This document shows positions 22,148 to 32,900 of a stretch of DNA of 64,000 nt, piece by piece; position 1 is the stretch's first letter, and the number at the start of each line of letters is the position of its first letter. Position numbers and translations under genes: made by a program. Below the pieces are notes generated by a model, which saw only the letters and a list, made by a program, of their open reading frames with translations, was not told the DNA's origin and did no database searches. Source of the DNA: Heliopora coerulea (taxonomy: Eukaryota; Cnidaria; Anthozoa; Scleralcyonacea; Helioporidae). The stretch lies in the NCBI GenBank assembly GCA_030142905.1, contig JASJOG010000550.1, forward strand, positions 53,574 to 117,573. The letters are read 5' to 3'.

Positions 22148-23089
22148 CTTTAAGCACACGAATTAGCTCGAGAACACCTGAAGAAAGCGCAAAAACGGCA
22201 AAAACAATATCACGATACAAAAGGTACTGGGCAAGCTTTTGGTGTTGGGGATCGAGTTTGGTTGTTTAATTCCGCTACGAAGAAAGGTGAATCCAGGAAG
22301 TTACAGTCGCCGTGGGTAGGACCTTTCATAATTGTAGACAGAATTTCCGAGGTGAACTAAAAGATCCAGCCAGAGAACAATGCAGGGCGCAAGCACATTG
22401 TTCATTACAACAGACTTAAGCTCTGCAAAACTCAACCACAAAATGGCAACGGAAATCTTGACGCAGACGCGAAGACATACCGACGCGACTAGCCATGCGA
22501 ACAGCGACGACAGAAGCTATGTACCAGACGACACTGATCTTCTGTATAGCGAGGATCTACCTGTTTTTCTCCAAGAAGAACCTCACGGCGAGTGTGAGCA
22601 AGCTTTGACGGAGGATCAAGAACATGTTCCACCCATGAGGCAACGGTGTGTTGTGATACCGCTGGCATGGTTGCAAGATTATGAAGTAAACTTAAGCTAA
22701 GAAATTAACAGCAAGACTTCCATGTCTTTCTGTTAGACTTTGTTGCATTGTAAGTACCTTACTCATTTAGTGAGATATTAACCTGTACGGCATGAGGACA
22801 TGCCTTTCATTAAAAGGGGGTAGTATAGCGTCAGAGTAGTGAAGCAATGAAGCGAGAACAAGCATGACTGCGCGTGGAACGGAACTGGAAACAGCCAAAG
22901 CAATGTGCGTGTAAGCGCTAAAAGTACATCGTAGCAGTGCTAGAACATGCTTGAACACTTAGGCTACAGATTTTGGTAAATTGCGGTTATTAGGGCTGCA
23001 TTCTTGGCAGATAAAGGTAGAATGCCTTCCTTTGACACCCACAAATATAGTTACGTCATTTAACCACTAGTAATGTCTATAAACCGTAC
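22148..23089 (+). mobile_element. Ty3/Gypsy element 3' remnant
   Basis: The integrase tail fragment is followed by non-coding sequence and a purine-rich AAAAGGGGG at about 22813-22821, which looks like the polypurine tract that primes plus-strand synthesis. Sequence from about 22822 to 23089 may be the 3' LTR, but with no partner LTR in the window its limits are uncertain. Confidence 0.55.
22160..22430 (+). pseudogene. Ty3/Gypsy integrase C-terminal fragment
   Basis: The plus-strand frame starting at 22160 reads like the C-terminal end of a Ty3/Gypsy integrase. A basic helix (KKAQKRQKQYHD) is followed by a GDRVWL segment, then SPWVGPFIIVDRISEV and IVHYNRLKLC. An in-frame TAA near 22359 interrupts it, after which the same frame continues to match. 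Upstream parts of pol are absent. Confidence 0.75.
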
Positions 23090-23091
23090 TA

Positions 23092-23392
23092 CAGGGTGTC
23101 CCAAAAAACCCGAAAACTATTGAAATCACTTATTGTTAAAATAGGAATGCCCTACGAAAAAGCTGAACGTAATGATGCGTAAATTATTGACAAGGTGCAT
23201 GTATTAAAATTTAGGTAAGAAAATCCTTGTAAAGTGCGCGATTTTTTGCCCGTGGGAATTTAAAGCAAATTATAAAATTACTTATATCAATCATTTATGC
23301 ACTCGTGGGGGCCAACAGAGTGCTAAGGCATTCAAATTCTAACAAATTGTTATTGGTGATTTCAATGTTTTCGTTTTTTTTGGGACACCCTG
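23092..23392. mobile_element. Tc1/mariner-type MITE
   Basis: A 301-bp element with termini CAGGGTGTCCCAAAAAA and its complement TTTTTTGGGACACCCTG, flanked by TA on both sides (23090-23091, 23393-23394). There is no transposase frame. TA duplications and short inverted ends fit the Tc1/mariner group. Confidence 0.8.
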
Positions 23393-23447
23393 TACAACGT
23401 AAATAAATAGCTTGAATACACTTAGTGTAGATTGTGTCCTTGATGAT

Positions 23448-24492
23448 CTAAGCTAAGAGGAGTACCAGAACCAAGAATCTTAGTGCGCCGGTTCGCTGCA
23501 TCCAATACCGGTCCAACGCTACAGATATGTCAAGTTGCTCATACACTAGCTTCTCAAATAATTTGAAAACGACTGACAAAACAGATATCGGTCGATAGTT
23601 GCTACAATCTTCTTTATCTCCAGATTTAAAGATTGGGGAGATTCGAGTCTGTTTCCAATCATCAGGAAAGATACCCCGACATAGAGATAGATTGAAAATA
23701 TTGGTTAAGTAAGGAACTATAACGAGCGAAGAATCTTTCAGCAATCTAGCTGGTATTCTATCAAGACCTGCAGCCTTACTTGATTTCATTTCATTAATAA
23801 CTTTTGAGACAGGATTTTCAGTGACAGTTGAAAATTTAAACTCGTTCTGGACTGGTATCACATAATCATAAAATTCTCTGTCAGCTTCATCTAGATTAGA
23901 AGGATTTTCACCTGTGTTACTAAAATGTGTTTAAAGTTTCCATGATTTGATCCTCCTGTGTAAATGTATTATTTGTCGACTCTGATTGAAGGTATTATTG
24001 TAGTTTTTGAGCAGCGACCACGACGCCCAAGAATCACGTTAATGTTCTTCCACATCTTCTTTGGATTATTTCTATTTCGGTCAATAGTTTGCAAACAGAA
24101 TTTCTTTTTTGCAGATCTAATTAAATTATTGACACGATTTCTTTGTTTCTTATATGCTAAATATTGGTTATCGTATTTAGAGGCAACAGCCCTCCTTTTT
24201 GAATAGTGACGATGCTTCATCTCCCATTTTAAAATTTGAAGTCATCCACGGAGCATATTCGCTTCTCACCTTGCTCATTTTTAAAGGAGCGTGCATCTCG
24301 GAAAGTAAAGATGTACTTAAATATATCCCATAATTTATTAGGATCGTCCGATTGCCAGTCATACTTGTTCAGAGCGTCAAAAAGATCTCTTCTAAGCTGA
24401 TCTTCTCGGTAGTTTTTAAAATTTCTCCTTTCAATCAGCGTTGGATCTGTCTTTGGGACCGCAATTTCAAAACATCCAAAGACGAGACTATG
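23448..24492 (-). pseudogene. LINE reverse-transcriptase fragment, split off by BEL
   Basis: Minus-strand frames at 24229-24546, 23969-24220 and 23448-23861 encode the linker after the endonuclease and the N-terminal part of a non-LTR reverse transcriptase. Visible motifs include KKMWKNIN, KAAGLDRIPARLL, GIFPDDWK, SPIFKSGDK and NYRPISVLS (RT motifs 0-2). The YADD catalytic motif is absent because the 3' end is lost at about 23500. The piece stops exactly where the BEL LTR begins (24493). The upstream endonuclease and ORF1 of the same LINE resume at 30162 on the far side, so the LINE was present first and BEL landed inside it. Confidence 0.8.
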
Positions 24493-24689
24493 TGTTCCGG
24501 ATTTCCTCGCCTCCAGAAGGGAAAGTATCCTGAACAATTCACTCAACTAGTTTACTTGACTTTTTTTAGCTTTATTTTCGCTTGTAGCTTTACAGACCAC
24601 ACCTTCGCAACTAGACTCACTCAGGTTCTCGTATTTCAACAGATGTCAACTACCACACCCTCTGCCGTTTGACGTCATAATCCCCGACA
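24493..24689 (-). repeat. BEL 3' LTR, copy B
   Basis: A 197-bp LTR with TGTTCC...CCGACA ends. It differs from the right-hand LTR by a few substitutions and small gaps, including about nine bases missing on the right side. The two LTRs are close, which suggests a fairly recent insertion. Confidence 0.9.
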
Positions 24690-24797
24690 CACACCCCCCC
24701 CCCCCCATATATACTCCCGAAGGGAGATATATGTCGTAAAAACGTGAACTATTCTTACAAAATTAAACCAGTTGTTCTTTAACTAAATGTTATAATA
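24690..24797 (-). promoter_or_regulatory. BEL polypurine tract and adjacent hairpin
   Basis: On the minus strand a run of about 13 G's followed by TGTG abuts the 3' LTR (plus positions about 24690-24706) and should act as the polypurine tract. Immediately upstream, ATATATCTCCC-TTCG-GGGAGTATATAT (plus 24707-24734) forms a near-perfect hairpin with a UUCG loop. The role of the hairpin is unknown. Confidence 0.6.
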
Positions 24798-26495
24798 TTA
24801 CAATTGTTCTTCTCTTGCAAGTTCTTTAATTCTGATGTTAGCTGCGGTAGCAGCATCTCTCCTCGGTCTAAAGATCGGGGCTGCCGGGTTGAGCTGTGCT
24901 TGTGGCTTTCTATCACAAGACAATTCAAAGGGATATAAATGTTGTATCACCCTTTCCAGAATTCCTTTACCTGAACGCAATTTCGCGGCGCGTATTATTC
25001 CGTCTCCTCCTTTAATAAGCTCCACGACAATTCCAATTTTCCAATGATTGCGATTTCGTTGATCTCCTTGGATAACTACCACGTTTCCAACTGAAGGATG
25101 GCTTGTCTGTACCCCTCCAGCTCGTCTGTGTTGTTCTCGTAGACTACGGACATATTCCTTGGTCCATCGGTTCCACTTCATGTCTTTACAATGGGAAAGG
25201 TATTTTGCTCGTCGTCTTAAATCAGTCTCCGGAATATGATGAGCGTTTAGTTCGGGCAAGTCACTGGGATTCTGGCATAGCATCGCATTTAGTGTAAGTA
25301 GAGGAAGCTGTATGTCGTCTTCCAAGTATTCGAGCGGTCGATTATTTAGAGCAATTTCAACATCCAACACTACCTCCTGCACTTCTTTCCATCTCAAGAT
25401 ACCGTTGCCGATCACTTTGTTGAAGGCGTTCTTGAATACTCCAATCAATCGTTCATATTGACCTCCCCACCACGGGGCCTTGCTGAGGTTAAAATACCAC
25501 GTGATGGATTGTCGTGCCAAATAATCGTGAAACTTCTCATCCTTTTGTACTTGTTCAAGCCACTTAGCTGCGGCCTTGAAAGTTCCCCCGTTGTCAGAGT
25601 AGATAACTTCAGGTCTTCCACGTCTAGCGATGAAGCGCTTAAAGCTGGTAAGGAACTCGTCAGTTTCTAATGACTGTAGTAGGTCCAAGAAGACTCCTTT
25701 GTTCAAGCTACAAGCATATATAACCAGGTATGCTTTATCCTCAGTCTTAGCTCTCACTAGATACTTCATGGGTCCTGCGAAGTCAACGCCTATCACCTGA
25801 TATGGCGTGTCTCCTTGGGTACGTGCTACTGGTAAGTTACCTGGAGGTGGTGACTCGAATGCTCGTATTTGAAATCGTTTACATCCCCAACAGCTTCTTC
25901 TGACTTTCATTACTAATCGCCTTAGTCTGGGAACCCAGTATCGTTCTCGTACTCTCGCCATGGTTAGTGCTACTCCCCCATGCAAGGTAGCAAGATGGGC
26001 TTGGTGAACCAGCTTCTTGGTGTATTGATGATCATCAGGGAGGTATGTAGGATATTCACCTTGGATGCGTCCTCTGCATTCTAAAATATTTTCTTTGTTT
26101 GGCTGTAAGTTTAGGCGTAATCGGTCTTCGTTGAAGCCTTGATTTGCTTGGGCATCACGCTGAACCCTTTTTATCCACCACATCTTCTGACGTTCTACTT
26201 CAACTGACTTTAAAGGACCTGAATTTCGTTCCTTTATTGGCATTCTGCAGTTATGAAAAAACCGTCGTATCCATGAACAAATTCGAAGGACTTTCCATAG
26301 CTCGTGCTTGTTCAACAACTCGTCGAATGTGTCGTTCCTAGGAAGAGCGACAGCCAACACCTCTCGCGTGGTCTTGGCTTCTGCATTACTCGCAGCACTG
26401 GGTTCAAGTGTTATATCTGGTGGCCACTGATCACGGTTTAACAACCACTCTGGTCCGAATCGCCAATATTGGTTGTGGACCACACTCCCCCCCAC
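24798..26495 (-). pseudogene. BEL integrase and C-terminal domain, copy B
   Basis: A 565-residue frame. It has an H..H..C..C zinc-binding region (HQAHLATLH ... CWGCKRF, about residues 145-210). The catalytic core has the DDE triad (D in GVDFAGP, D in YSDNGG, E in GGQYERLIG). A final domain with PSVGNVVVIQGD and ERVIQHLYPFEL is typical of BEL/Pao pol ends. It would join retrotransposon DNA to the host chromosome. The frame overlaps the RT frame by 65 bases in another phase, with the join at a C-run near 26488. In relatives this is one continuous polyprotein, so the phase change is probably a mutation or a homopolymer sequencing error. Confidence 0.88.
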
Positions 26496-28300
26496 GGCTC
26501 CCCAGATCTGCCGGGTTTTCTCCTGTTGGTACGTGGTGCCATTGTATTTGTATATGTTGTTGGATCTTGTTTACTCGGTTCGTGACAAATTGTTTGTATT
26601 CCCCTTTTCCCTTTATCCAATATAATGCTACTGTGCTATCCAACCAGCGGTGAAGTTCTGCTGCAACGAACTCAACCAGAGACCGTTGTACGTTGACAAT
26701 CAAGTTGGTTGCCATATGGGCAGCTACTAGTTCCAATCTTGGAATCGTTAGTCCACGTTTAGTTAAGCGTGATTTGGCAGCTACTATATTCTGTGTGATT
26801 CCATCTGCTTGTTCGACTACGGCATAAACTGCAGTGCTCACTCCTTGGCTACTCGCGTCTCCAAAAGCGTTTAGTTTGATGTTCTTGATGGGTTGTCGAT
26901 GCGGCACAACTGATCTTGGCATTGTGATCGACTCTGGTAGAGACTGGAACCAATTCTCCCAACGTGCTCGTAATGGATCGGGAAGCTCCGTATCCCATGA
27001 AAGTTTCTCCTCGTTGATGTCTCGAAATATCAGTTTGCCGATTAAACTTACAGGTGAAGCTAAACCCAAGGGATCATAAACTTTGGCTAGACATGACAGG
27101 ACTCCTCTCTTAGTTGGCTCCGATTTCTCATGAGGGAAAACTACCTTTAAGGTGTCATTTGTTTTATTCCATGGCAACCCAAGCATCTTTGTTTCTGTCG
27201 ACCTAGTTCCGAGTTGTTGTTTAGCGAAAGACAACTCCTCTTGTCCATCTGGCACATCCTTCTCCATTTCCAGCTCACTTACATTACTGTGCCACTTGTG
27301 TAGTTTAAAAGTAGCATTTTCAAAAATCTTCTTTGCGACCGATTTCTTGATCTGCGTTTCTTCAACAGTGGCTCCACCTGTGAGCAAATCGTCCACATAC
27401 AGACTTCTTCGTATTTCCTCGACTATCTCGGGATGCTTCTCTTCCCATGATATGAGATGTTGGTTGATCACTCCACCCAACAAGAAAGGAGATGACGTTA
27501 AACCAAACAGGGCACGAGTGAATCGATAAGTCTCTACGTTGGACTGATGAGGGTGTTTCCAGTGAAAGCGTAATGCGTCACGTTCTTCTTCTCTTATTCG
27601 AATCTGTAAAAATGCTTTCTGTAGGTCTCCAGTAATCACGACTGGGTGAAATCGTGCTCTCACAAGACTGTTCCATAAAAGATTTTGTAGGAGTGGTCCA
27701 GGTTGAAGGCAGTCGTTGAGAGACGGTTGGTCTACTCGCTCTCTTGCGGAGGCATCATATACCACTCTTAGCTTGGTACTCTCTGCTTCATCTCTGATTA
27801 TGGCTTTATGTGGAAGGTAAAATTCTTTGCCGGTTGCGACTAGGGGCGCTGGTTCCACAATTCCTTGTTCGATCTGTTCTTGGATGACTTCGTCGTACTT
27901 CGCATAATTTTCGTCACGTTCTAACTTTCGAATAAGCTGTTGAAGTCTTCTTCGACTTCCGGTCTCGTTAGTAGGTAACTCTGGGTGATTGCTTTTCCAG
28001 GGAAGGCCAGTTTTATACCAACCATCCGGACTGCGTTCTAATTGTTCCTTAAATTCTTGATAAACTGCTTGCTGGTCATCTTCTGGTGAATCAGTCAATC
28101 CAAGCACGTCCAAACTGCAAAGCTGCTCATAATCGTTGCTCGTAGATCGTGTAAGCAATAATGGGCTGGTGTCTACTTCTCGACCAGGGGAGATAATTGT
28201 CCATCCCAGGTGAGTCTTCTCTGCCACTGGCTCTCCTGGTGATCCCACTCTTGGTGCTGTTTTTGTTTTTATCGCTGCATACTCGCTGGCACCCAGTACA
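26431..28300 (-). pseudogene. BEL reverse transcriptase / RNase H, copy B
   Basis: The frame is open from the deletion near 28308 to a stop at 26431. It carries the RT fold with VVYDASA, then VITGDLQKAFLQI (first metal-binding Asp), FTRALFGLTSSPF and RRSLYVDDLLTGG (YVDD catalytic site), followed by an RNase H-like region (LNAFGDASSQ, LELVAAHMA, WLDSTVALYWI). The N-terminal join to protease is lost through the 70-base deletion. Copy A keeps those bases but loses the rest to a MITE and the window edge. Confidence 0.88.
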
Positions 28301-29894
28301 ACGTGTAGGTCTTAAAATGTGGATTCTCCACATACATCAACACCGGTTTATCTATCTTAGTTACGCTGACGTCCATCGTAAATTTGCCGTTTATTGACTT
28401 GATCTGAGCAGAGTAGTTTTCCACTTTCGTTGTAGATGAACCTAGCATCATTTCAATCCGTTTCGTCCTTATTTCCGTCGGTCTTTTGTGAAGAGTGTCA
28501 ATTAGCTGAGCGGAAGCGTAACAGCTCCCGGCACCGGTATCTAGCAAAGCTCTCGTTTTGATACCATCCACTTCCACTAGCACGATCGGATATATCACTT
28601 CGCTCTCGTCAGGTAGATGTACTGATAATAAACCCTCGGCTTTAGGTTTGGATTCGCAAATCGAGGTATGGTGTCGTTTAGCACAGTTACGACACGTCGT
28701 CGTACTGCGACATTCAGTGGAACGATGTGATCCTCCTGTGCAATTGAAACATAATTTCTTTTGCGACAGTATTTTCCTACGGTCTATCGGTGTTTTAACT
28801 TCTGTACAAACTGATGGTTTATGGTCGTGCGAATCGCAGTAGACACAAGCGTGTGGTTTAGTGTGGTCTCTTTGCTGTGTGTTATAGATTTGACCCGCCC
28901 TTTGTCGCCTCCGGGTCTTGTCCTCGGTATTAAGACTATCCACGGGATTTCGTTGGGTCCAAAGTCTCAACGCTTCAGAGAACTGCACGAAGTTCCACTT
29001 TTCCCAATTTACGTCGGTGCGAACCAGATCTCCTCTAATTGCAGGAAGTTTATCGAGAACTAAAGCGACGGCCCCATCAACTTGGTTTAGTTTGTTGTGT
29101 GTTTGAAGTGATTGTACGTTGTATGTTAACTTCTCGCAAAAATCATGGATCTGCTTTGTGTCGGCCGTTGCAATACAAGGGAGATCTAATATTTCTCTAA
29201 CGTAAGCTTTTACTATTTCACTTTCTTTGCCAAATTTCTCTTGAAGTATTGCCTTAGCACAATTGTATCCTTCCGGTGTATACGGCAACGCCTCCACCAC
29301 TTTCTTGACTTTGTCACCTAACAGTTCTCTTAGATAAGTAAATTTGGTAACTGGAGCAACACTGGTTTTGTCAATAGTTTCCGAAAATTGACCCCAGAAT
29401 CTGGGCCAATCCGCATAAGACTCATTATATTTCGTTATTACCAGCTTTGGTAATTTGGCTTGTAAATTGAGATCTTCACTTGTCGATTTTGGCGGGTTGA
29501 CTGATTTCGCTTCAAGCTCTGCTTGTAGTTTCATTTTTGTTTCGTGTAGTTTCAATTCGAACTTTATCCGCTCCTCCCGCTCCTGGGTTTCACATTGTAC
29601 TTTCTGGTTTTTCAACCACTCCTTCAGATATTGAACATTTTCGTCTGCTTTGGCCATTTCTGTTTCTATATTTGTATTCCACATGTCAATCACTTCGGCT
29701 TCTTGTTTATCTGCTATTTTGCGAGCTTCAATCTCTCTTCGCAATTCATCAACTTCGGCTGTTATGATCTTTAAGGCTGCTTGGTGTCTTTCTATTGCTT
29801 CGGTCAGGTCAGTATCCAGGATTGATTTGGTTCTCTTCGCTGTAATCCTCAACTGAGTGAGTTTCGTAGATAATTTAGTTTCGGCTTCGTCCAT
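28269..29894 (-). pseudogene. BEL gag and aspartic protease, copy B
   Basis: A 541-residue frame that starts MDEAETKLS. It has a Lys/Glu-rich helical N-terminus, a gag region, zinc-knuckle clusters (CVYCDSHDH, CFNC, CRNC) and the protease motif ALLDTGAGS. The last residues (TYTLYWVPASMQR) are out of frame, caused by the 70-base deletion, so gag-protease no longer runs into RT. It matches the copy A frame (3151 downward) with a handful of replacements. Confidence 0.85.
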
Positions 29895-29973
29895 TGTTCG
29901 TCCAAGGTTTGCGCGTCACATCGATTAGATAGATTTTCTCACTCTCACAAGAGATCCCGTCGGAGGTGCCACG

Positions 29974-30161
29974 TGTTCCGGATTTCCTCGCCTCCAGAAG
30001 GGAAAGTATCCTGAACAATTCACTCAACTAGTTTACTTGATTTTTTTTTAGCTTTATTTTCGCTTGTAGCTTTACAGACCACACCTTCGCAACTAGACTC
30101 ACTCAGGTTCTCATATTTCAACTACCACACCCTCTGCCGTTTGACGTCAGAATCCCCGACA
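29974..30161 (-). repeat. BEL 5' LTR, copy B
   Basis: A 188-bp LTR at the promoter side of the minus-strand element. Two bases inside it the sequence TGGCACCTCCGACGGGAT begins, a likely tRNA primer-binding site. TATG follows the LTR at 30162, matching TATG before 24493. Confidence 0.88.
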
Positions 30162-30350
30162 TATGATGTATATGTAACAATATGTAACACTCCCAATATG
30201 TAACACTCCAGAAGTTAATAGTTTTTCTGGCCTATTTGTTGCCAAGATGTTAATTAAAGACTCAGAGCAATTTGTTACTCTAGTAGGATCAGTGATCATT
30301 TGCCCAAGTTGATAGAAATTTAAAATTTCAATTAATCTGTTTGTATGAGT

Positions 30351-30665
30351 TTAACTGGCATATGATAATAAATCACAATTTAAATCTCCAATGAGAATTA
30401 TTTCTTTCTTTTTATTATCTAAATCATTTAGAAAACCTTCAAGGTTGTTCATAAATTCGGATCCAGAATTAGGGGCTCGGAAAATTGAGACAATTTGTAC
30501 AGGTTTTGATTTTGGTTTTACAATTTCAATACATACAGCTTCAAGTTCATTCGACACCAAATGCATTTTGTTAACCACATTAAACACATTTCTTACGTAA
30601 AAGGTGACAGCACCCCCATTTCTTGATCTGTCTTTCCTAAATAATTGATAGCCAGGAATATTCAT
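30351..30665 (-). pseudogene. LINE APE-type endonuclease fragment, copy B
   Basis: The 104-residue counterpart of 3602-3916 with one visible replacement (SKF to SEF). It shows the same NGGAVTFYVR and LIGDLNCD motifs and the same truncation before the end of the domain. Confidence 0.7.
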
Positions 30666-31200
30666 CTCATCTTCATCTATAGTATAGTCTAGTCTGGTTT
30701 CATTTATGCTAAATACGTCGACTGGATTAACAGTGATAAGAAATTTAACTTCATCAAATGTTTAGGCAAGGAGGCGATATTAAGATGAGCAAGTTTAAAT
30801 TCCCTTAAGTTATTCAGTGTGTTCACAGTCACCGAGTTACTATCTGAATGATTACTTGTGGACTCCCTGTTATGATTTATAAACTGGGTGTTTATGCCTG
30901 TTGGTGAGGTGCCATGAATTAATTTGAACTCTTCCGTCAGATTGCTATTTATTCTCTACTAATCTTACCTTTAATGTCACTATTCACGTTATCACTAGAA
31001 CTGAGTTCGCAGATAGTCTCATAAGAAACGTTCACTACCATATCCTCTTCAACTAATTCATTGTTGTTACATGGTGTACGTACTCGAGACATGTTCTTCA
31101 GCTCTTGGCTTGCTCTCGTTGTATATGTAGAGTTTGAAACGGGGCATGGTTCGTACGTCTCTTGAAGAAAAAATTTTGCTCGCCACCATAAGGATGATGC

Positions 31201-31473
31201 CAGGGCCTTTTTTAACTATTATAGTGAGGGGGCAAATGCTCCCCCAGTCCCTCTAGGTGGCACGAAAATAAGTAATAATAAAAATGCCTATAGACAAATT
31301 TGTTGAGTGATTTCTTTCAAATACTGACAATAATCTGTGCTCTAGGTTTACGTTTTGTAGATTTCAGAATGAGTCCAAGTAAAAAACGATTTTAGAGGGA
31401 CAAATTTATCAATGAAGCCGAAGGTCCCTTTTGGAAAATGCCCCCCCCGGCAAATTTCTTAAAAAAGGCCCTG
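31201..31473. mobile_element. MITE inside LINE ORF, copy B only
   Basis: A 273-bp insertion with terminal inverted repeats CAGGGCCTTTTTTAA and TTAAAAAAGGCCCTG. It is absent at the matching place in copy A (about 4450). No coding sequence. The target duplication is degenerate, so the superfamily is uncertain, although CAGGGCC ends are hAT-like. It post-dates the duplication or was lost from copy A. Confidence 0.75.
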
Positions 31474-31961
31474 GACACATGCGTGTTAGTACATTGACGT
31501 ATTGATCTCAGATAGGAACAAAAATTTTTACCAAGGGCTTTGTCTCTAGTTCTGTTCAGGTGTAGTTTGGACCCATTCAAGTCTGAGCCATGAATATTGT
31601 TGTTATCGATGTAATGAACATTCAGTTTTCTACACAATTCTTCAGTGAGATCATTATAAAGGGAAATTCTTCCCTCGGGTACTCTACCATCTTCTCTCTG
31701 AATGACACCAGAGATGGCAATCGTATTTATGTAATGCTGTGCGTCTTGAATGAATCCTAATGTTTTATAGACGGTTACAGCAGCATCTTTTGCTAGGTCA
31801 TTCGTACCAACGTGTGTCACCATCGCGCTGTATCCTTGACAATTGGATCCGTCTTTAATCTTATTTTGTATCTCTTTCAAGGTTGCTCCACTATAAACTT
31901 GACCAGTTGCTTTCCTGCGAAATGCTCTTTCAATTTTCGTGTGTTGGATATGTTTAAACAT
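31474..31961 (-). pseudogene. LINE SGNH-esterase-like region, copy B
   Basis: Counterpart of 4200-4934. It keeps THVGTND and the IHGSDLNGSKLHLN block but is terminated by MITE sequence at 31473. It also lacks one codon pair near FKGFIQ compared with copy A. Confidence 0.6.
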
Positions 31962-32900
31962 CGAGTCGCCGACCAGTACAACTCTTATTTCCTTAGTAGT
32001 TGGTTGCTCACGCTGTCGAGACAGCTCGATATTTCGTTTCTGGTTTGTTTTTGTAGTTTTTTTTATGCTTAAGCTGATGTACTGCTCTATAGCTGGCGAT
32101 CTGACTTTTGAACGTATATTGTGAGCTGGTGCATTTGTTATGTACTCCTTGGTGAAATGCTGGCCTTACATGGGGTACTTCATCTTGTGGACATTCATAA
32201 CGGTTTATATGAATAGGTATTTGATAATTTTGGGTTTCGTTGACTAATGACGTTCCCGAAGGACGTATTCCCTTTGGTTCAATCCAAAGTGCGTCAGCCC
32301 GCCTACACCTTTGTCGATGCTTTTCTCTACATTCATCTAAGAGATTTGCAACTGAGTTTGGAACGGGTGTGTTAATACTAGGAATGAGGTTCCCCTAACG
32401 ATGGAGTGACTTGGAGTTAATTCTTTCATTAATGGTGACATCTTTTGTAGAATTTCAGTTATCATATCGTCGATTCTTTTCCCTTTGGGTTTCCTTATCC
32501 TCAACATTTGAATGTTCAAATGATGATGAAACTAACACATGGCATACTGTTGATGAATTTCAAGGGATTCCTTCTTCATCTGGTCGATTTCTTGGCGTAT
32601 TTTTTTATAATTATATTTAAGTACAGCAAGGTCGTTCTCAATATTCTGAATAGAATTAGTGTTATGCCTAATCTCCCTCTCAGTAATAGTCACATCCAGT
32701 TTATCACCTTCCACATCGATCGATAGCTCATTACATTTGCACGAGCAAGAGAGATTCTCGCTATGGTTCACGGCTTCAGTCAAGGCATGTTCACCTTCAA
32801 AGACACTTTGCCTTTCAAAGACACTTTATACAAGAGAAATCAGAGTGATTATCTTATAAAATTGATTCTATTATATGAGAACCATATGACGTGACGCCAC

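Larger units (their letters stand above)
24493..30161 (-). mobile_element. BEL/Pao LTR retrotransposon, copy B, nearly complete
   Basis: A 5.7-kb element with both LTRs (24493-24689 and 29974-30161), a TATG target duplication on each side, a primer-binding-like site inside the right LTR and a G-rich polypurine tract inside the left one. On the minus strand it encodes gag, aspartic protease, RT (YVDD), RNase H, integrase and the BEL C-terminal domain. Two frame breaks are visible: a 70-base deletion at about 28308 relative to copy A, and a frame change at a run of seven C's near 26488. It is therefore probably not autonomous. It interrupts a LINE. Confidence 0.92.
30162..32900 (-). mobile_element. 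CR1/L2-like LINE, 5' part, copy B
   Basis: Counterpart of 3430-5870, with endonuclease (30351-30665), SGNH-esterase-like region (about 30961-31961) and ORF1 coiled-coil relics (32337-32783). It continues the LINE whose RT piece lies at 23448-24492. A 273-bp MITE interrupts the esterase part. A few extra bases (TGTATATGTAACAATATGTAACACTC) after the LTR at about 30165-30193 mark a small local rearrangement compared with copy A. Confidence 0.75.

Noticed and set aside
22380..22700. 106-residue plus-strand frame overlapping the Gypsy remnant
   Set aside because: It is in a different frame from the integrase tail, which explains the same bases better.
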